From: Finegoldia magna ATCC 29328
Lineage (GTDB): Bacteria; Bacillota; Clostridia; Tissierellales; Peptoniphilaceae
Reading direction: 5' to 3'
Assembly: GCF_000010185.1 (NCBI RefSeq)
Contig: NC_010376.1
Location: forward strand, 744,001-808,000
Length of the DNA: 64,000 bases
Both the position numbers and the translations under genes were made by a program. This document shows positions 35,437-45,784 of the stretch, piece by piece (positions within the stretch are counted from its first letter, which is position 1; every line of letters starts with the position of its first letter). Below the pieces are notes generated by a model that saw only the letters and a program-made list of their open reading frames with translations, had not been told where the DNA came from and did not search any database.

Positions 35437-35906
35437 TATTCTGGATATATTAAATTTTCTTTTTTTATGTTATTTATAACATTTAAATATTTATTAGAGT
35501 AGAATTTCGCCATACTTAAATTCATATCTGAATAATTCCCACAGTCTTTAGCTGATTGACCAGGTATTTCACCTTCGTAATTAGATATAAATTCAAAAAG
35601 CTCTTTAATTAAATCTACGATATCTTCAGATTTTTTATCTCCAACTAATATTAAATAAAAACCTGTTCTACATCCCATCGGTCCAAAATAAATTACTTCA
35701 TTTTCTAGTTTGTTTCTTAAAAAAGTAGCTCCTAAATGTTCTATTGCGTGAACTTCTGCTGTGTTCATAACGGGTTCTCTATTAGGCGCTGTTATTCTTA
35801 AATCAAAAGTAGTTAGTACTTCATTACCTAAATAGTCTTTTCGTGATACATAAATGCCTGGCATTAATTTTAAGTGATTAATTTTAAAACTTTCTATTTT
35901 ATTCAT
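35436..35906 (-). CDS. luxS: S-ribosylhomocysteine lyase
   Basis: LuxS (156 residues) cleaves S-ribosylhomocysteine to homocysteine and the AI-2 precursor. The metal ligands are in HAIEH (residues about 53-57) and the Cys of KDCGNYSDMNL. YFGPMGCRTGFY includes the catalytic Cys. It follows rodA; the rodA stop codon lies inside the luxS ribosome binding site AGGAGG (35911-35916 on the plus map), so the genes share a transcript. Confidence 0.97.
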   Translation of the reverse strand: MNKIESFKINHLKLMPGIYVSRKDYLGNEVLTTFDLRITAPNREPVMNTAEVHAIEHLGATFLRNKLENEVIYFGPMGCRTGFYLILVGDKKSEDIVDLIKELFEFISNYEGEIPGQSAKDCGNYSDMNLSMAKFYSNKYLNVINNIKKENLIYPE

Positions 35907-35914
35907 ACTTCCTC

Positions 35915-37018
35915 CTAAATGAAATTTAATGGATCTTTTTGAATTGATGACGATATTATCAAACCAATTGAAATTAAGTTAATAATTTGAAATGTTCCAC
36001 CATAACTAAAGAATGGTAAAGGAATACCTGTAATAGGCATTACGCCGACAGTCATTCCTATATTTTCGAATATGTGGAATAAGAACATCGCCGCAAATCC
36101 AATTGTTAATAATTGCGAGTATAAATTATCCGAATTTTGAGCGATAACCACACATCTGTAAAGCATTAAAGCGTATAATAAAATTAGAATAAATCCACCT
36201 AAGAATCCAAATTCTTCAACTAATACTGCAAAAATAAAATCTGTTTGTTTCTCAGGAATAAAATTATACTGACTTTGTACTCCTTTTAAAAAGCCTTCAC
36301 CTGTAAATTTCCCTGAACCAATAGCAATTTTACCTTGAAGAGCTTGCCATCCTGTGTTTGATAAATCTCTTTCAGGATGAAGAAAATTTAGTATTCTATC
36401 TCTTTGAAATTGATCAAGTCTCAAATATAAAAAAGGTAAACTAACTATACCTAATATGATTGCACCTATCAAATACTTCCAGTCAATTCCAGCTGTGAAT
36501 AACATTACAATTATTATAAATGTATATACCATAGCTGTTCCTGCGTCTGGTTGTTTTAAAATTAAAGCTACTGGAATGAAAGCAAAAATGAGTATTTTTA
36601 ATAAAGTTTTTGGATTATTTAAGCTATTTTTATTGGATTCTATTATATTTGCAAGCGAAATAATAAGAACTATCTTCATTATTTCAGAAGGTTGAAAATT
36701 TATTGGTCCGAATTTAAACCAACTTCTAGCACCCCACTCGTCACCGACACCAAAAAATAAAACTAAAACAAGTAGAACATTACAAATTATGTACATTGGA
36801 ATGTTAAGTTTTTTTATTATGTGATTATCAAGTGAAATTATAAATAAAACGATAATTATTCCAATAATTGTGGCAATAATCTGCTTTCTGAAATAGTGAT
36901 TGGATAAACTTGAACCAGCACTGTATAAAACTATAAGCCCGTAAATTACAAGAATTACAACACTAATGATTAGAGTTTTATCTATTTTTGATACATTTTT
37001 TTTGTTAATATTAAACAT
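35915..37018 (-). CDS. rodA: RodA/FtsW-family peptidoglycan glycosyltransferase
   Basis: The 367-residue polytopic protein has about ten membrane helices and the SEDS-family motifs: WFKFGPINFQPSEIMKI, LKQPDAGTA (catalytic Asp region), IGSGKFTGEGFLKG and PITGIPLPFFSYGG. SEDS proteins polymerise lipid II glycan strands with a class B PBP. The signature set and length fit RodA better than FtsW, but SEDS assignment by eye is not firm. No pbp2 or mreBCD gene is nearby. It is first in a two-gene unit with luxS. Confidence 0.88.
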   Translation of the reverse strand: MFNINKKNVSKIDKTLIISVVILVIYGLIVLYSAGSSLSNHYFRKQIIATIIGIIIVLFIISLDNHIIKKLNIPMYIICNVLLVLVLFFGVGDEWGARSWFKFGPINFQPSEIMKIVLIISLANIIESNKNSLNNPKTLLKILIFAFIPVALILKQPDAGTAMVYTFIIIVMLFTAGIDWKYLIGAIILGIVSLPFLYLRLDQFQRDRILNFLHPERDLSNTGWQALQGKIAIGSGKFTGEGFLKGVQSQYNFIPEKQTDFIFAVLVEEFGFLGGFILILLYALMLYRCVVIAQNSDNLYSQLLTIGFAAMFLFHIFENIGMTVGVMPITGIPLPFFSYGGTFQIINLISIGLIISSSIQKDPLNFI

Positions 37019-37038
37019 GTCTCACTTCCTCATGTAGT

Positions 37039-37074
37039 ATTATAACATACTTAAATAGCCAGGTGTGATATAAT
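37039..37074. promoter_or_regulatory. Back-to-back extended -10 promoters for rodA-luxS (-) and nfo-nth (+)
   Basis: Minus strand: TGTTATAAT, with the -10 at 37039-37044. Plus strand: TGATATAAT, with TATAAT at 37069-37074. Neither has a good -35, which extended -10 promoters can tolerate. They drive the divergent repair and envelope operons from a 74-base gap. Confidence 0.65.
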
Positions 37075-37092
37075 AATGACTTGGAGGTTATT

Positions 37093-37926
37093 ATGAACAG
37101 AATAGGTTGTCATTTATCTACTTCGAAAGGACTTCACAAAACAATAGAACAATGTCTAGAAATAAATGCAGATACTTTTCAATTTTTTCCTCGAAACCCA
37201 AGAGGATCTAAGTCAAGGTTAATTCCTAAAAAAGAAATTGATAAATTCTTAGAACTAAGGAAGATCCATAATATAAACAAAATTGTATGTCATGGAGCAT
37301 ATACCATGAATTTATGTAGTGATAGAGAAGATTTAAGAAAATTGGCAGTCAAACTTATCAATGAAGATATGAAAAAAATTCAGGACATGCGTATAAATCA
37401 TTATGTTCTTCATCCAGGAAGCCATAAAAATCAAGGGATAGAAGAAGGTCTAAAATTAATCGTTGAAGGTATAAACAAAGTTGATGTTTCTAATGGTCAA
37501 ATGATATGTATCGAAACTATGAGTGGTAAAGGTAGTGAGCTTGGATGTGATATAGACCAAATAGCATATATTATAAATAACGCCAGCATTCCTTTATATG
37601 TTTGTATAGATACTTGCCATTTATTTAGTTCTGGAATTAGATTAGATAATTTTGATGATTATCTTGACGAATTTGATAAGAAAATTGGAATTGACAAGAT
37701 AAAAGTAATTCATTGTAATGATTCTATGATGCCTTTTGGAGCAAATAAAGATAGACACGAGAAGTTTGGGAAAGGATTAATTGGAGAACAAGATTTATTT
37801 AATGTAATTTTTAACGAAAGACTGAAAGACAGGCCAATTATTTTGGAAACGCCTAATGACTTAGATGGATATAAAATAGAAATTGAAGAAATAAGGAGAA
37901 ATTTTAATGAGTTACGACAAAATTAA
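37093..37926 (+). CDS. nfo: Deoxyribonuclease IV (AP endonuclease)
   Basis: The 277-residue Nfo cuts 5' of abasic sites. It shows NRIGCHLSTSKGLHK, VCHGAYTMNLCSD, YVLHPGSHKNQGIEEGL, CIETMSGKGSELG, CIDTCHLFSSG and VIHCNDSMMPFGANKDRHEK, which supply the trinuclear zinc ligands. The start at 37093 follows GGAGG (37083-37087). It overlaps nth by 20 bases, giving a base-excision repair pair. Confidence 0.96.
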   Translation: MNRIGCHLSTSKGLHKTIEQCLEINADTFQFFPRNPRGSKSRLIPKKEIDKFLELRKIHNINKIVCHGAYTMNLCSDREDLRKLAVKLINEDMKKIQDMRINHYVLHPGSHKNQGIEEGLKLIVEGINKVDVSNGQMICIETMSGKGSELGCDIDQIAYIINNASIPLYVCIDTCHLFSSGIRLDNFDDYLDEFDKKIGIDKIKVIHCNDSMMPFGANKDRHEKFGKGLIGEQDLFNVIFNERLKDRPIILETPNDLDGYKIEIEEIRRNFNELRQN

Positions 37927-38533
37927 CAAAATTTTAGATGATTTAGATAGTTTATATCCTGATGCAAAAGCAGGGCTTGATTTTACAACACCTTTTGAAT
38001 TATTGATTGCGACTATTTTATCAGCACAATGTACAGATGTTAGAGTAAATAAAGTTACAGCAGTTTTATTCAAAGAACACAATACTCCTAAATCAATATT
38101 AGATTTAGGAATAGATGGATTAACCAAATATATCAAAAGCTGCGGACTCTACAAAACAAAATCAAAAAATATAATAAACACATGTAATGTTTTATATCAT
38201 GATTATGATTCAAAAGTTCCTGATAATATTGAAGAATTAATGAAACTACCTGGAGTTGGAAGAAAAACTGCAAATGTAGTTGTTAGCAATGCTTTTGATA
38301 CTCCTGCAATCGCAGTAGATACTCATGTTTTTAGAGTAACTAATAGAATAGGAATAGTTAATGAAAAAGATGTATTAAGTACTGAAAAGGCGTTAATGAG
38401 GGTAATACCAAAAGAAAGATGGTCAAAAAGTCATCACTTATTTATTTGGCATGGAAGAAATATATGTAAGGCTAGAAATCCTAAGTGCGAAGAATGTATA
38501 TTGAATGACAGATGTAAATTTTACAACTCATAA
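37907..38533 (+). CDS. nth: Endonuclease III
   Basis: This 208-residue DNA glycosylase/AP lyase removes oxidised pyrimidines. It has the helix-hairpin-helix LPGVGRKTANVV, with the catalytic Lys in its usual place (GRKT), and the catalytic Asp in AVDTHVFRV. The C-terminal 4Fe-4S ligands are spaced C-x6-C-x2-C-x5-C (CKARNPKCEECILNDRC). GGAG lies upstream within nfo, which it overlaps by 20 bases. Confidence 0.96.
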   Translation: MSYDKINKILDDLDSLYPDAKAGLDFTTPFELLIATILSAQCTDVRVNKVTAVLFKEHNTPKSILDLGIDGLTKYIKSCGLYKTKSKNIINTCNVLYHDYDSKVPDNIEELMKLPGVGRKTANVVVSNAFDTPAIAVDTHVFRVTNRIGIVNEKDVLSTEKALMRVIPKERWSKSHHLFIWHGRNICKARNPKCEECILNDRCKFYNS

Positions 38534-38544
38534 TAAAAAAACTA

Positions 38545-38573
38545 TTGACATAAATCTTTTTTGATGTTATTAT
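38545..38573 (+). promoter_or_regulatory. Sigma-A promoter of the pyr operon
   Basis: TTGACA (38545-38550) and TATTAT (38568-38573) are 17 bases apart, 28 bases before pyrB. No PyrR-type attenuator or terminator hairpin fits in the short leader. Confidence 0.75.
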
Positions 38574-38600
38574 AGTAAAAATTAATCAAAGGAGATAGTT

Positions 38601-39521
38601 ATGTTAAAAAATAGAAATTTAATTAACGCGGATGATTTTAATGTAGAAGAGATAAACGAAATATTAAATTTAGCAGAAGAAATTATAAAGAGTCCTTCTG
38701 ATTTTTCTAATTTATGTAATGGAAAAATCTTAGGGACTCTTTTTTTTGAGCCTTCAACAAGAACTAGATTAAGTTTTGAGTCAGCAATACATAGATTAGG
38801 CGGTGATTGCATAGGATTTTCCGAAAGCGCAAGTTCATCTACATCAAAGGGTGAATCTTTGGCTGATACAATAAGAACTGTATCGAATTATACAGATATA
38901 ATAGCAATGAGAAACCCAAAAGAAGGTTCAGCAGTATTAGCTAGTTCATATGCAGAAGTTCCATTGATAAATGCAGGAGATGGCGGACATCAACATCCCA
39001 CTCAAACATTGACAGACTTGCTAACAATTTGGATGACAAAGAAAAAATTAGACAATATGACTATAGGATTGTGTGGGGATTTGAAATTTGGTAGAACAGT
39101 GCATTCTTTAATAAAAGCTATGTCAAGATATGAAAACAACAAATTCATATTAATTTCACCAGAAGAACTTCAAGTACCAGATTATATTAAAATGTTTTTA
39201 AAATCTAAAAATATAGAATTCAAAGAGGTTGAAAAAATGGAAGACGTAATCGGAGAGCTTGATGTTTTATATATGACAAGAGTTCAAAAAGAAAGATTCT
39301 TTAATGAAGCAGATTATGTTAGATTAAAAGATTCATATATTTTAGATAATGATAAAATGAAATTAGCAACTGAAGACTTAGCTGTACTTCATCCGTTGCC
39401 AAGAGTGAATGAAATAGCTACTGAAGTTGATAGCGATCCAAGGGCCGTTTATTTCAAACAAGTTAGATACGGCGTAATTGTTAGAATGGCATTAATATTA
39501 AAATTATTAGGGGTGAGATAA
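38601..39521 (+). CDS. pyrB: Aspartate carbamoyltransferase catalytic subunit
   Basis: The 306-residue subunit condenses carbamoyl phosphate and aspartate. Carbamoyl-phosphate motifs are [14 protein letters not shown] and the Ser/Lys loop [28 protein letters not shown] and [15 protein letters not shown] follow. GGAG precedes the ATG. It is the first gene of pyrBICFKDE and overlaps pyrI by one base (TAATG), indicating a classical B/I holoenzyme. Confidence 0.97.
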   Translation: MLKNRNLINADDFNVEEINEILNLAEEIIKSPSDFSNLCNGKILGTLFFEPSTRTRLSFESAIHRLGGDCIGFSESASSSTSKGESLADTIRTVSNYTDIIAMRNPKEGSAVLASSYAEVPLINAGDGGHQHPTQTLTDLLTIWMTKKKLDNMTIGLCGDLKFGRTVHSLIKAMSRYENNKFILISPEELQVPDYIKMFLKSKNIEFKEVEKMEDVIGELDVLYMTRVQKERFFNEADYVRLKDSYILDNDKMKLATEDLAVLHPLPRVNEIATEVDSDPRAVYFKQVRYGVIVRMALILKLLGVR

Positions 39522-39949
39522 TGTTAAACATTAATAGTATTGAAAAAGGTATTGTAATTGATCATATTAAATGTGGAATGGGATATAAAATATTTCAACT
39601 TTTAAAGTTAGATAAAGCGGATTATACAGTAGCATTAATTATGAATGCGCAATCAGGTAAACTAGGAAGAAAAGACATGATAAAAATCGAAAATGTTATT
39701 GATATAGACTTCGATATACTTGGTGTATTTGATGATAATATGACTGTTAATGTAATTGAAAATGAAAAAATAAAAGAAAAAATCAACTTAAATTTACCAG
39801 AACATTTTGAAGGTTTTATTAAATGTAAAAATCCTAGATGTATAACTCAATCTGAACGTAGTATTGTACAAAAATTTAGCCTAGTAGATAAGGACACTAG
39901 AACATATAAATGTGATTATTGTGATCATCTATATAATGTGGAGGAATAA
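39521..39949 (+). CDS. pyrI: Aspartate carbamoyltransferase regulatory subunit
   Basis: The 142-residue regulatory chain has an N-terminal allosteric domain (GIVIDHIKCGMGYKIFQLL) and a C-terminal zinc domain with Cys pairs CKNPRC and CDYC. In enteric ATCase this subunit mediates CTP inhibition. It overlaps pyrB and pyrC by one base on each side (TAATG), so expression should be stoichiometric. Confidence 0.95.
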   Translation: MLNINSIEKGIVIDHIKCGMGYKIFQLLKLDKADYTVALIMNAQSGKLGRKDMIKIENVIDIDFDILGVFDDNMTVNVIENEKIKEKINLNLPEHFEGFIKCKNPRCITQSERSIVQKFSLVDKDTRTYKCDYCDHLYNVEE

Positions 39950-41145
39950 TGAAATTACTGCTTAAAAATTGTCATATCATAGATAGAGATAAAGATATTT
40001 TTGCTGATATTTTAATAGAAAACGCTAAAATAAAAGCTATAGGACAAATATTAGAAGAATACGATGAAGTCATTGATGTTAACAATAAAATAGTAATGCC
40101 AGGTTTTATAGATTTGCATACTCATTTCAGATATCCTGGTCAAGAAAATAAAGAAGATTTATATACTGGTAGTCTATCAGCCCTTGCTGGAGGCTACACT
40201 AGTTGTAATTTAATGGGAAATACAAAACCAGTTGTAGATAATAACGAAATCTACAATCAAATTATAGATAAATCAAAAGAAATTGATTTAATAAATATAT
40301 ATCAATGCATGGCAACAACAAAAGACTTACAATCAAAAGAGATGATTAATTTTAAAAAAGCAGATAATAAAATTAAATTCTTCAGCGAAGATGGGAAAGG
40401 AATAACAGACTCTTTACTAGCTTTTAATATTTTTACAGAAATAGAAAAAATAAATAAGGGTATAATGATTCACGCTGAAGATCATAATCTAACTAAAATA
40501 TCTACGAGATATGCAGAAGATTTAGAAACAATTAGAGATTGTTACTTGAGTTTGAAAACTGGATGTAGAGTTCATTTTTGCCATGTTAGCACTATAGATT
40601 CTCTAGAAGCAATAAAATTTTACAAAGGTAAAAAAGCGCCAATCACTTGTGAAGTTACTCCTCATCACATTTACATGAAAGATAGTGAATTTAGAGTAAA
40701 TCCTTCTATAAGAACTCAAGAAGATATTGATTGTATCGTAGAAATGATAAAAAATAATACGGTAGATGCAATTGCAACAGATCATGCTCCACATACTAAA
40801 GAAGATAAAGATAACGGTGCATGTGGAATGATTGGGCTAGAAACAGCATTTAATATCGCATACAAAGTTTTACACGAAAATAATAATATTTCATTAAATA
40901 AAATTTCTGAATTAATGAGTTACAATCCAGCCAAAATATTAGGGGAAAGAAAGGGAGTTATTAACCCAACCTATGATGCAGATTTAGTTGTTATTGATAT
41001 TGAAAAAGAAATTAAAGTTGAGAAATTTAATTCTAAATCAAATAACTCTCCATTTATTGGTGAAAAGTTTAAAGGTAGTATTGAAATGACTATTGTTAAC
41101 GGTGATGTAAAATTTGAGAAAGGAGTTAAAAATGATAATAGATAA
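39949..41145 (+). CDS. pyrC: Dihydroorotase
   Basis: The 398-residue type I dihydroorotase cyclises carbamoyl aspartate. Zinc ligands are in [24 protein letters not shown] and [11 protein letters not shown]. The C-terminus has the amidohydrolase composite-domain motif YNPAKILG. It overlaps pyrI by one base and pyrF by 14. Confidence 0.95.
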
Positions 41146-41983
41146 GCTTTCTAAAAGAATAAACGAAAGATCTATAGTATGTGTAGGCTTAGATACTAGT
41201 ACAGATTATGTACCAGAGAAAATAAAAAAAGGTAAAAAAGTTAGCGAATATTTATTTGAATTTAATAAAGAAATAATAGATAATACAAAAGACTTAGTAG
41301 CATGTTTCAAAGTTCAAATCGCTTACTACGAAGCACATGGCATAGAAGGATTGATAGCATATAAAAACACTCTTAAATATCTTAAAGATAATGATTTGAT
41401 TTCAATAGCCGATGTAAAAAGAGGAGATATAGCAAATACTGCTAAAGAATATGCGAAAGCACATTTCGAAGGAGATTTTGAAGCTGATTTTATAACAGTT
41501 AATCCATTTATGGGATATGATACATTAGAACATTACTTACCATATCTTGAATCTAAAGAAAAAGGGATATTCGTACTAATGAGAACATCAAATCCTGGTT
41601 CAAAAGACATTCAATATAAGGATTATAAAGGCCAACCATTATATTATGAAATAGGTGATAATTTAAACAAAATTGCTAAGGATTATCTTGGAGAATGTAA
41701 TCTAAGTTGTTTAGGATTTGTAGTAGGTGGAACTCAAAGTGAAAATGCAAACAAAATAAGAGAAAGATATCCAAATATAATGTTTTTAATTCCTGGTTAT
41801 GGCGCACAAGGGGCAAAACCTGAAGATATCAGAGTTTATCTTGACAATTTTAAAAAGGGAATTGTTAATTCATCAAGAGGTATAATATTGAATTACAGAA
41901 AATTTGATGATGGAGAAGAAAATATAGGTAAATATGCTAGAAAAGCTGTAGAAGATATGAGAAAGGATATTTACTGTGAATAA
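41132..41983 (+). CDS. pyrF: Orotidine 5'-phosphate decarboxylase (type 2)
   Basis: The 283-residue enzyme converts OMP to [23 protein letters not shown] contains the catalytic D-x-K-x-x-D set, and the length fits the longer PyrF type 2. The ATG at 41132 follows AAAGGAG and lies inside the end of pyrC. It overlaps pyrK by 8 bases. Confidence 0.95.
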
Positions 41984-42692
41984 ATATATCGATTCTGAAA
42001 TATTACTTAATGAAGAAATAAGCGATGGGATTTTCAAATTAGTTTTAAAAGGAAAATTCGAAGGAAATCCTGGACAATTTTATATGTTGAGAGCATGGGA
42101 TGAATCGCCGCTTCTTCCCAGACCTTTAAGTATTTGTGATTTAGATGAAGAAAGTATAACATTTTTATACGCAGTAGTAGGTAGAGGTACATCTATAATC
42201 TCATCAATGAGAGTAGGAGAAAGTATAAAAATTCTTGGGCCTTTAGGAAATGGATTCGAATTACATCCAGAAGCTAAATGTGCTATAGTTGCGGGTGGAA
42301 TAGGAATTGCTCCAATGAAATATTTATCAAGAAAACTAAAAAACATTGATTTATACGTAGGATACAGAGACACTTCATACATGGAAGATGAGATTTTGAA
42401 TAAAAATAGTACAATTATATCCACGGAGGATGGATCTATTGGGCTCAAAGGATATATAACTGAATATGTTAAAAATGAATACGATTATATTTATGCTTGC
42501 GGTCCAAACCCTATGATGAATTCATTGAAAAAAAGAAATCTGAATGCTATAGAATTTTATTCTTTAGAAGCACACATGGCATGTGGGATAGGGGCGTGTT
42601 TAGGGTGTACTGTTCATACAACAAGTGGTCTTAAAAGAGTTTGCAAAGATGGCCCTGTTTTTGAAAAAAATGAGGTGATATTTGATGCTTAA
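41976..42692 (+). CDS. pyrK: Dihydroorotate dehydrogenase B electron-transfer subunit
   Basis: The 238-residue FAD/[2Fe-2S] subunit passes electrons from PyrD to NAD+. It has the flavin motif LPRPLSICD, the NAD-binding [11 protein letters not shown], and C-terminal cluster ligands in [13 protein letters not shown] and RVCKDGPVF. It starts at GTG 41976 with AAAGGA upstream, overlapping pyrF. It overlaps pyrD by 8 bases. Confidence 0.95.
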
Positions 42693-43581
42693 AACGAATT
42701 TCTGTGGAGTAGAATTCAAAAATCCTGTTGTTGGAGCTTCTGGTACTTTTGGATTTGGAAGAGAATATGAAAATTTTACAGATTTAAATAAATTAGGAGG
42801 TATCTCCACAAAAGGATTAACCATTCAAGCTAAAGATGGGAATACTGGTTTAAGAATTTATGAAACACCTTCTGGAATTATGAATAGCATAGGACTACAA
42901 AATCCATCGGTTCAAGAATTTATTAATAGAGACCTGGACTATATGTTATCCTTGGATACTGTTACTATTGCAAACATTGGTGGTTCCGATATAAAAAGTT
43001 ATATTGAAGCTGTTGAACTTATATCAAGCACTGACATAAAAATAATTGAGTTAAATATTTCTTGTCCAAATGTTAAAGAGGGTGGAATGGCTTTTGGAAT
43101 AAAATGCGATATAGCACAAAATGTCGTTTCAGAAGTAAGAAAACATACAGACAAAATTTTAATGGTAAAATTATCTCCTAATGCTAATGATATTGTAGAA
43201 ATGGCAAAGACTTGTGAAGATTCTGGAGCGGATGCTATCAGCCTTGTTAATACTTTTAATGCACTAGCAATAGATATTAATAAAAGGAAAGCTGTATTTG
43301 ATAATATAACTGCCGGTCTTTCAGGTCCTTGTATAAAGCCAATAGCGTTAAGAATGTGTAGAGATGTTTGCAAAAATGTTAAAATTCCAGTTTGTGGTAT
43401 GGGTGGAATACAAAATTACAAAGATGCTTTAGAATTTATAATGGTCGGATGTCATTTAGTTCAAGTTGGTACAGCAAACTTTGTTAATCCAAATGTTATG
43501 GTTGAGATAGCAAATGGTATGGAAAACTATTTAAAAGAAAATGGTTTTAAATCTATAGAAGAAATAAGGAATATTATTTAG
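42685..43581 (+). CDS. pyrD: Dihydroorotate dehydrogenase B catalytic subunit (class 1B)
   Basis: The 298-residue FMN enzyme oxidises dihydroorotate to orotate. [13 protein letters not shown] and [10 protein letters not shown] are present, and the catalytic Cys is in [14 protein letters not shown], typical of class 1. Adjacency to pyrK marks class 1B (NAD-linked), which works without a respiratory chain. The ATG at 42685 is chosen over a TTG one codon earlier, with GAGGTG about 8 bases upstream. Confidence 0.96.
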   Translation: MLKTNFCGVEFKNPVVGASGTFGFGREYENFTDLNKLGGISTKGLTIQAKDGNTGLRIYETPSGIMNSIGLQNPSVQEFINRDLDYMLSLDTVTIANIGGSDIKSYIEAVELISSTDIKIIELNISCPNVKEGGMAFGIKCDIAQNVVSEVRKHTDKILMVKLSPNANDIVEMAKTCEDSGADAISLVNTFNALAIDINKRKAVFDNITAGLSGPCIKPIALRMCRDVCKNVKIPVCGMGGIQNYKDALEFIMVGCHLVQVGTANFVNPNVMVEIANGMENYLKENGFKSIEEIRNII

Positions 43582-43591
43582 GGGGAAAATT

Positions 43592-44164
43592 ATGGATAGA
43601 GTTGTTGAATTATTAAAAGAAAGTAATGCATTATTAGAAGGTCATTTCTTATTATCATCTGGAAATCACAGTGATAAATACTGCCAATGTGCAAAGTTAT
43701 TACAATATCCAGACAAAGCTGAGGAAGTAATAAAAGTTATTGCTGATAAGCTTAAAGATGTTGAATTTGATACTGTTGTCGGACCTGCTATGGGTGGAAT
43801 AATTGTAGCTTATGAGTTAGGTAGACAACTACATAAACCAGCTATATTTACTGAAAGAAAAGATGGAGAAATGTGTTTAAGAAGAGGTTTTGAAGTAAGA
43901 AAAGGCGAGAAAGTTATTATTTCAGAAGATGTTGTAACAACTGCAAAATCTTCATATGAAACTAAAAAAGTTTTGGAAGATTTGGGAGCGGAAGTAGTAG
44001 GAATTTGTTGCCTAGTAGATAGAAGTGTAAATCTGGATATTGATTTACCATTGTATAGTGCAACAAAAATAGACATAGAAATTTTTAAACCTGAAGAATG
44101 TCCATTATGTAAGAAAGGAATAGATTTGGTTAAACCAGGTTCGAGAGAAATTAAAACTAAATAG
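43592..44164 (+). CDS. pyrE: Orotate phosphoribosyltransferase
   Basis: The 190-residue enzyme joins orotate and PRPP to make OMP. The PRPP-binding segment is [18 protein letters not shown], and [15 protein letters not shown] precedes it. It resembles the long clostridial PyrE with a C-terminal CPLCKKG cysteine pair. It ends the pyr operon, and a hairpin terminator follows. Confidence 0.95.
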   Translation: MDRVVELLKESNALLEGHFLLSSGNHSDKYCQCAKLLQYPDKAEEVIKVIADKLKDVEFDTVVGPAMGGIIVAYELGRQLHKPAIFTERKDGEMCLRRGFEVRKGEKVIISEDVVTTAKSSYETKKVLEDLGAEVVGICCLVDRSVNLDIDLPLYSATKIDIEIFKPEECPLCKKGIDLVKPGSREIKTK

Positions 44165-44172
44165 TTATTATA

Positions 44173-44232
44173 AAAATAAGCCTAATTTGAGGATTTCTTC
44201 TAGAAAAACACAAAAATGAAGGCTTATTTTTT
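44173..44232 (+). terminator. Long-loop terminator of the pyr operon
   Basis: AAAATAAGCC (44173-44182) pairs with GGCTTATTTT (44221-44230) across a loop of about 38 bases, followed by T residues. The long loop is unusual but no better hairpin exists. Confidence 0.65.
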
Positions 44233-44235
44233 GTG

Positions 44236-44262
44236 TTGAAAAATATTAAAATATGATACAAT
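44236..44262 (+). promoter_or_regulatory. Probable promoter of uppS-cdsA-rseP
   Basis: TTGAAA (44236-44241) and an extended -10 TGATACAAT (hexamer 44257-44262) are spaced by 15 bases. Confidence 0.55.
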
Positions 44263-44291
44263 AAATAAGAATAAACTAAAAGGAATTTAAA

Positions 44292-44996
44292 ATGGATTTA
44301 TCAAATTTAGATCAAGATAGATTGCCTAAGCATATTGCCATAATAATGGATGGAAATGGTAGATGGGCTACGAATAGAAATAAACCAAGAGTATTTGGAC
44401 ACAATGAAGGTATGAAAAGAGTTGTTGATGTTGTCGAAAACTCATTAAATATTGGGATAAAATATTTGTCCTTGTACGCTTTTTCAACAGAAAATTGGAA
44501 AAGGCCACAAAAAGAAATAGATTTTTTGATGCAAATTCTAATAAAGTATATAGATGACCAACTAAATAAATTAGTAACTCAGGGAGTTAAAATTAATATC
44601 TTGGGTGATATTAGTGTACTTCCAAAAAAAGTAATTCAAAAGATAGAATATGCATTAGATTCAACAAAAGATAATAATAAATTAATTCTCAACATTGCGA
44701 TTAATTATGGATCGAGACAAGAGATTTTACTAGCTGTAAATAATGCAATTGAAAATGGTCAAATCTTGACTGAGAATGAGTTCTCAAATCTATTATATAC
44801 TAGAAATCAACCTGACGTTGATTTACTAATAAGACCAGGTGGTGAAAAAAGGCTAAGCAATTTCTTGCTTTACCAAATGTCTTATGCAGAACTTTATTTT
44901 TCTGACACTTATTGGCCTGATTTCAAATTGGACTCATTAGTAGATGCAATTTATTGGTATCAAAATAGGAATAGAAGATTTGGTGGATTAAAATGA
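44292..44996 (+). CDS. uppS: Isoprenyl transferase (undecaprenyl diphosphate synthase)
   Basis: The 234-residue cis-prenyltransferase makes the C55 carrier lipid for wall polymers. It starts with the active-site IAIIMDGNGRWATNR and has YLSLYAFSTENWKRP and RPGGEKRLSNFLLYQ. GGAATT is a weak ribosome binding site. It overlaps cdsA by 4 bases (ATGA). Confidence 0.96.
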   Translation: MDLSNLDQDRLPKHIAIIMDGNGRWATNRNKPRVFGHNEGMKRVVDVVENSLNIGIKYLSLYAFSTENWKRPQKEIDFLMQILIKYIDDQLNKLVTQGVKINILGDISVLPKKVIQKIEYALDSTKDNNKLILNIAINYGSRQEILLAVNNAIENGQILTENEFSNLLYTRNQPDVDLLIRPGGEKRLSNFLLYQMSYAELYFSDTYWPDFKLDSLVDAIYWYQNRNRRFGGLK

Positions 44997-45772
44997 AATT
45001 TGTAAAAAGAACTCTTACAGGAATAGTTATATTATTGCTGTCTATTCTTTGCATTTCTAAGGGTGGTGTTTATCTATTAATTATGAACTTATTCCTTAGT
45101 AATGTAGCAATATATGAACTTGAAAATGTTATAAACAAGAACAATTCTAATAATATTAATATTAACAATTTGATAATTAATCTATTATTTAATGTAAGTT
45201 TTAATTTAAGTATTTATTTAAAACAAGAACTATTTGCAATAGCATTATTGTGCAGTTTTAGTTTGATAGAGTTTACTTTATACACTATTTTTGACAAGCC
45301 TATCAAAGAAGTATTGAATAATTATTTTATGCATATATACATTACGATTACTTTTTCATTAATGTATTTTATTTCAGGAACTGAATATATCTGGCTTATT
45401 TATATATGTTCTTGGGGAACAGATACTGCAGCATATTGCACAGGAATGCTATTTGGAAAGCATAAATTAACAAAAATTAGTCCTAAAAAAACTATTGAAG
45501 GAGCTATAGGTGGAATAATAGGTAGTATGATAATTGCAGCTATTTTTTCGGCTTTTTATGGTGAATTAAATATTGTTAAGATAGTTATCATAGCTTTCTT
45601 CGGATCAATCATATCTCAAATTGGCGATATTAGTGCATCAAAAATAAAAAGAAAAGCAAATGTAAAAGATTTTGGAAATATTTTTATTGGACACGGCGGA
45701 GTAATGGATAGGTTTGATAGTTTTATTTTTGTTTTGCCTTATTTATCAATCTTATACTGTTTAGGGCTTTAA
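44993..45772 (+). CDS. cdsA: Phosphatidate cytidylyltransferase
   Basis: The 259-residue polytopic enzyme makes CDP-diacylglycerol. The C-terminal family signature is visible: DISASKIKRKANVKDFG, then GHGGVMDRFDSFIF. About seven hydrophobic helices precede it. It is followed 12 bases later by rseP, leaving no room for dxr, which usually sits between them. Confidence 0.95.
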   Translation: MKFVKRTLTGIVILLLSILCISKGGVYLLIMNLFLSNVAIYELENVINKNNSNNININNLIINLLFNVSFNLSIYLKQELFAIALLCSFSLIEFTLYTIFDKPIKEVLNNYFMHIYITITFSLMYFISGTEYIWLIYICSWGTDTAAYCTGMLFGKHKLTKISPKKTIEGAIGGIIGSMIIAAIFSAFYGELNIVKIVIIAFFGSIISQIGDISASKIKRKANVKDFGNIFIGHGGVMDRFDSFIFVLPYLSILYCLGL

Positions 45773-45784
45773 TTAGGAGGAAAT

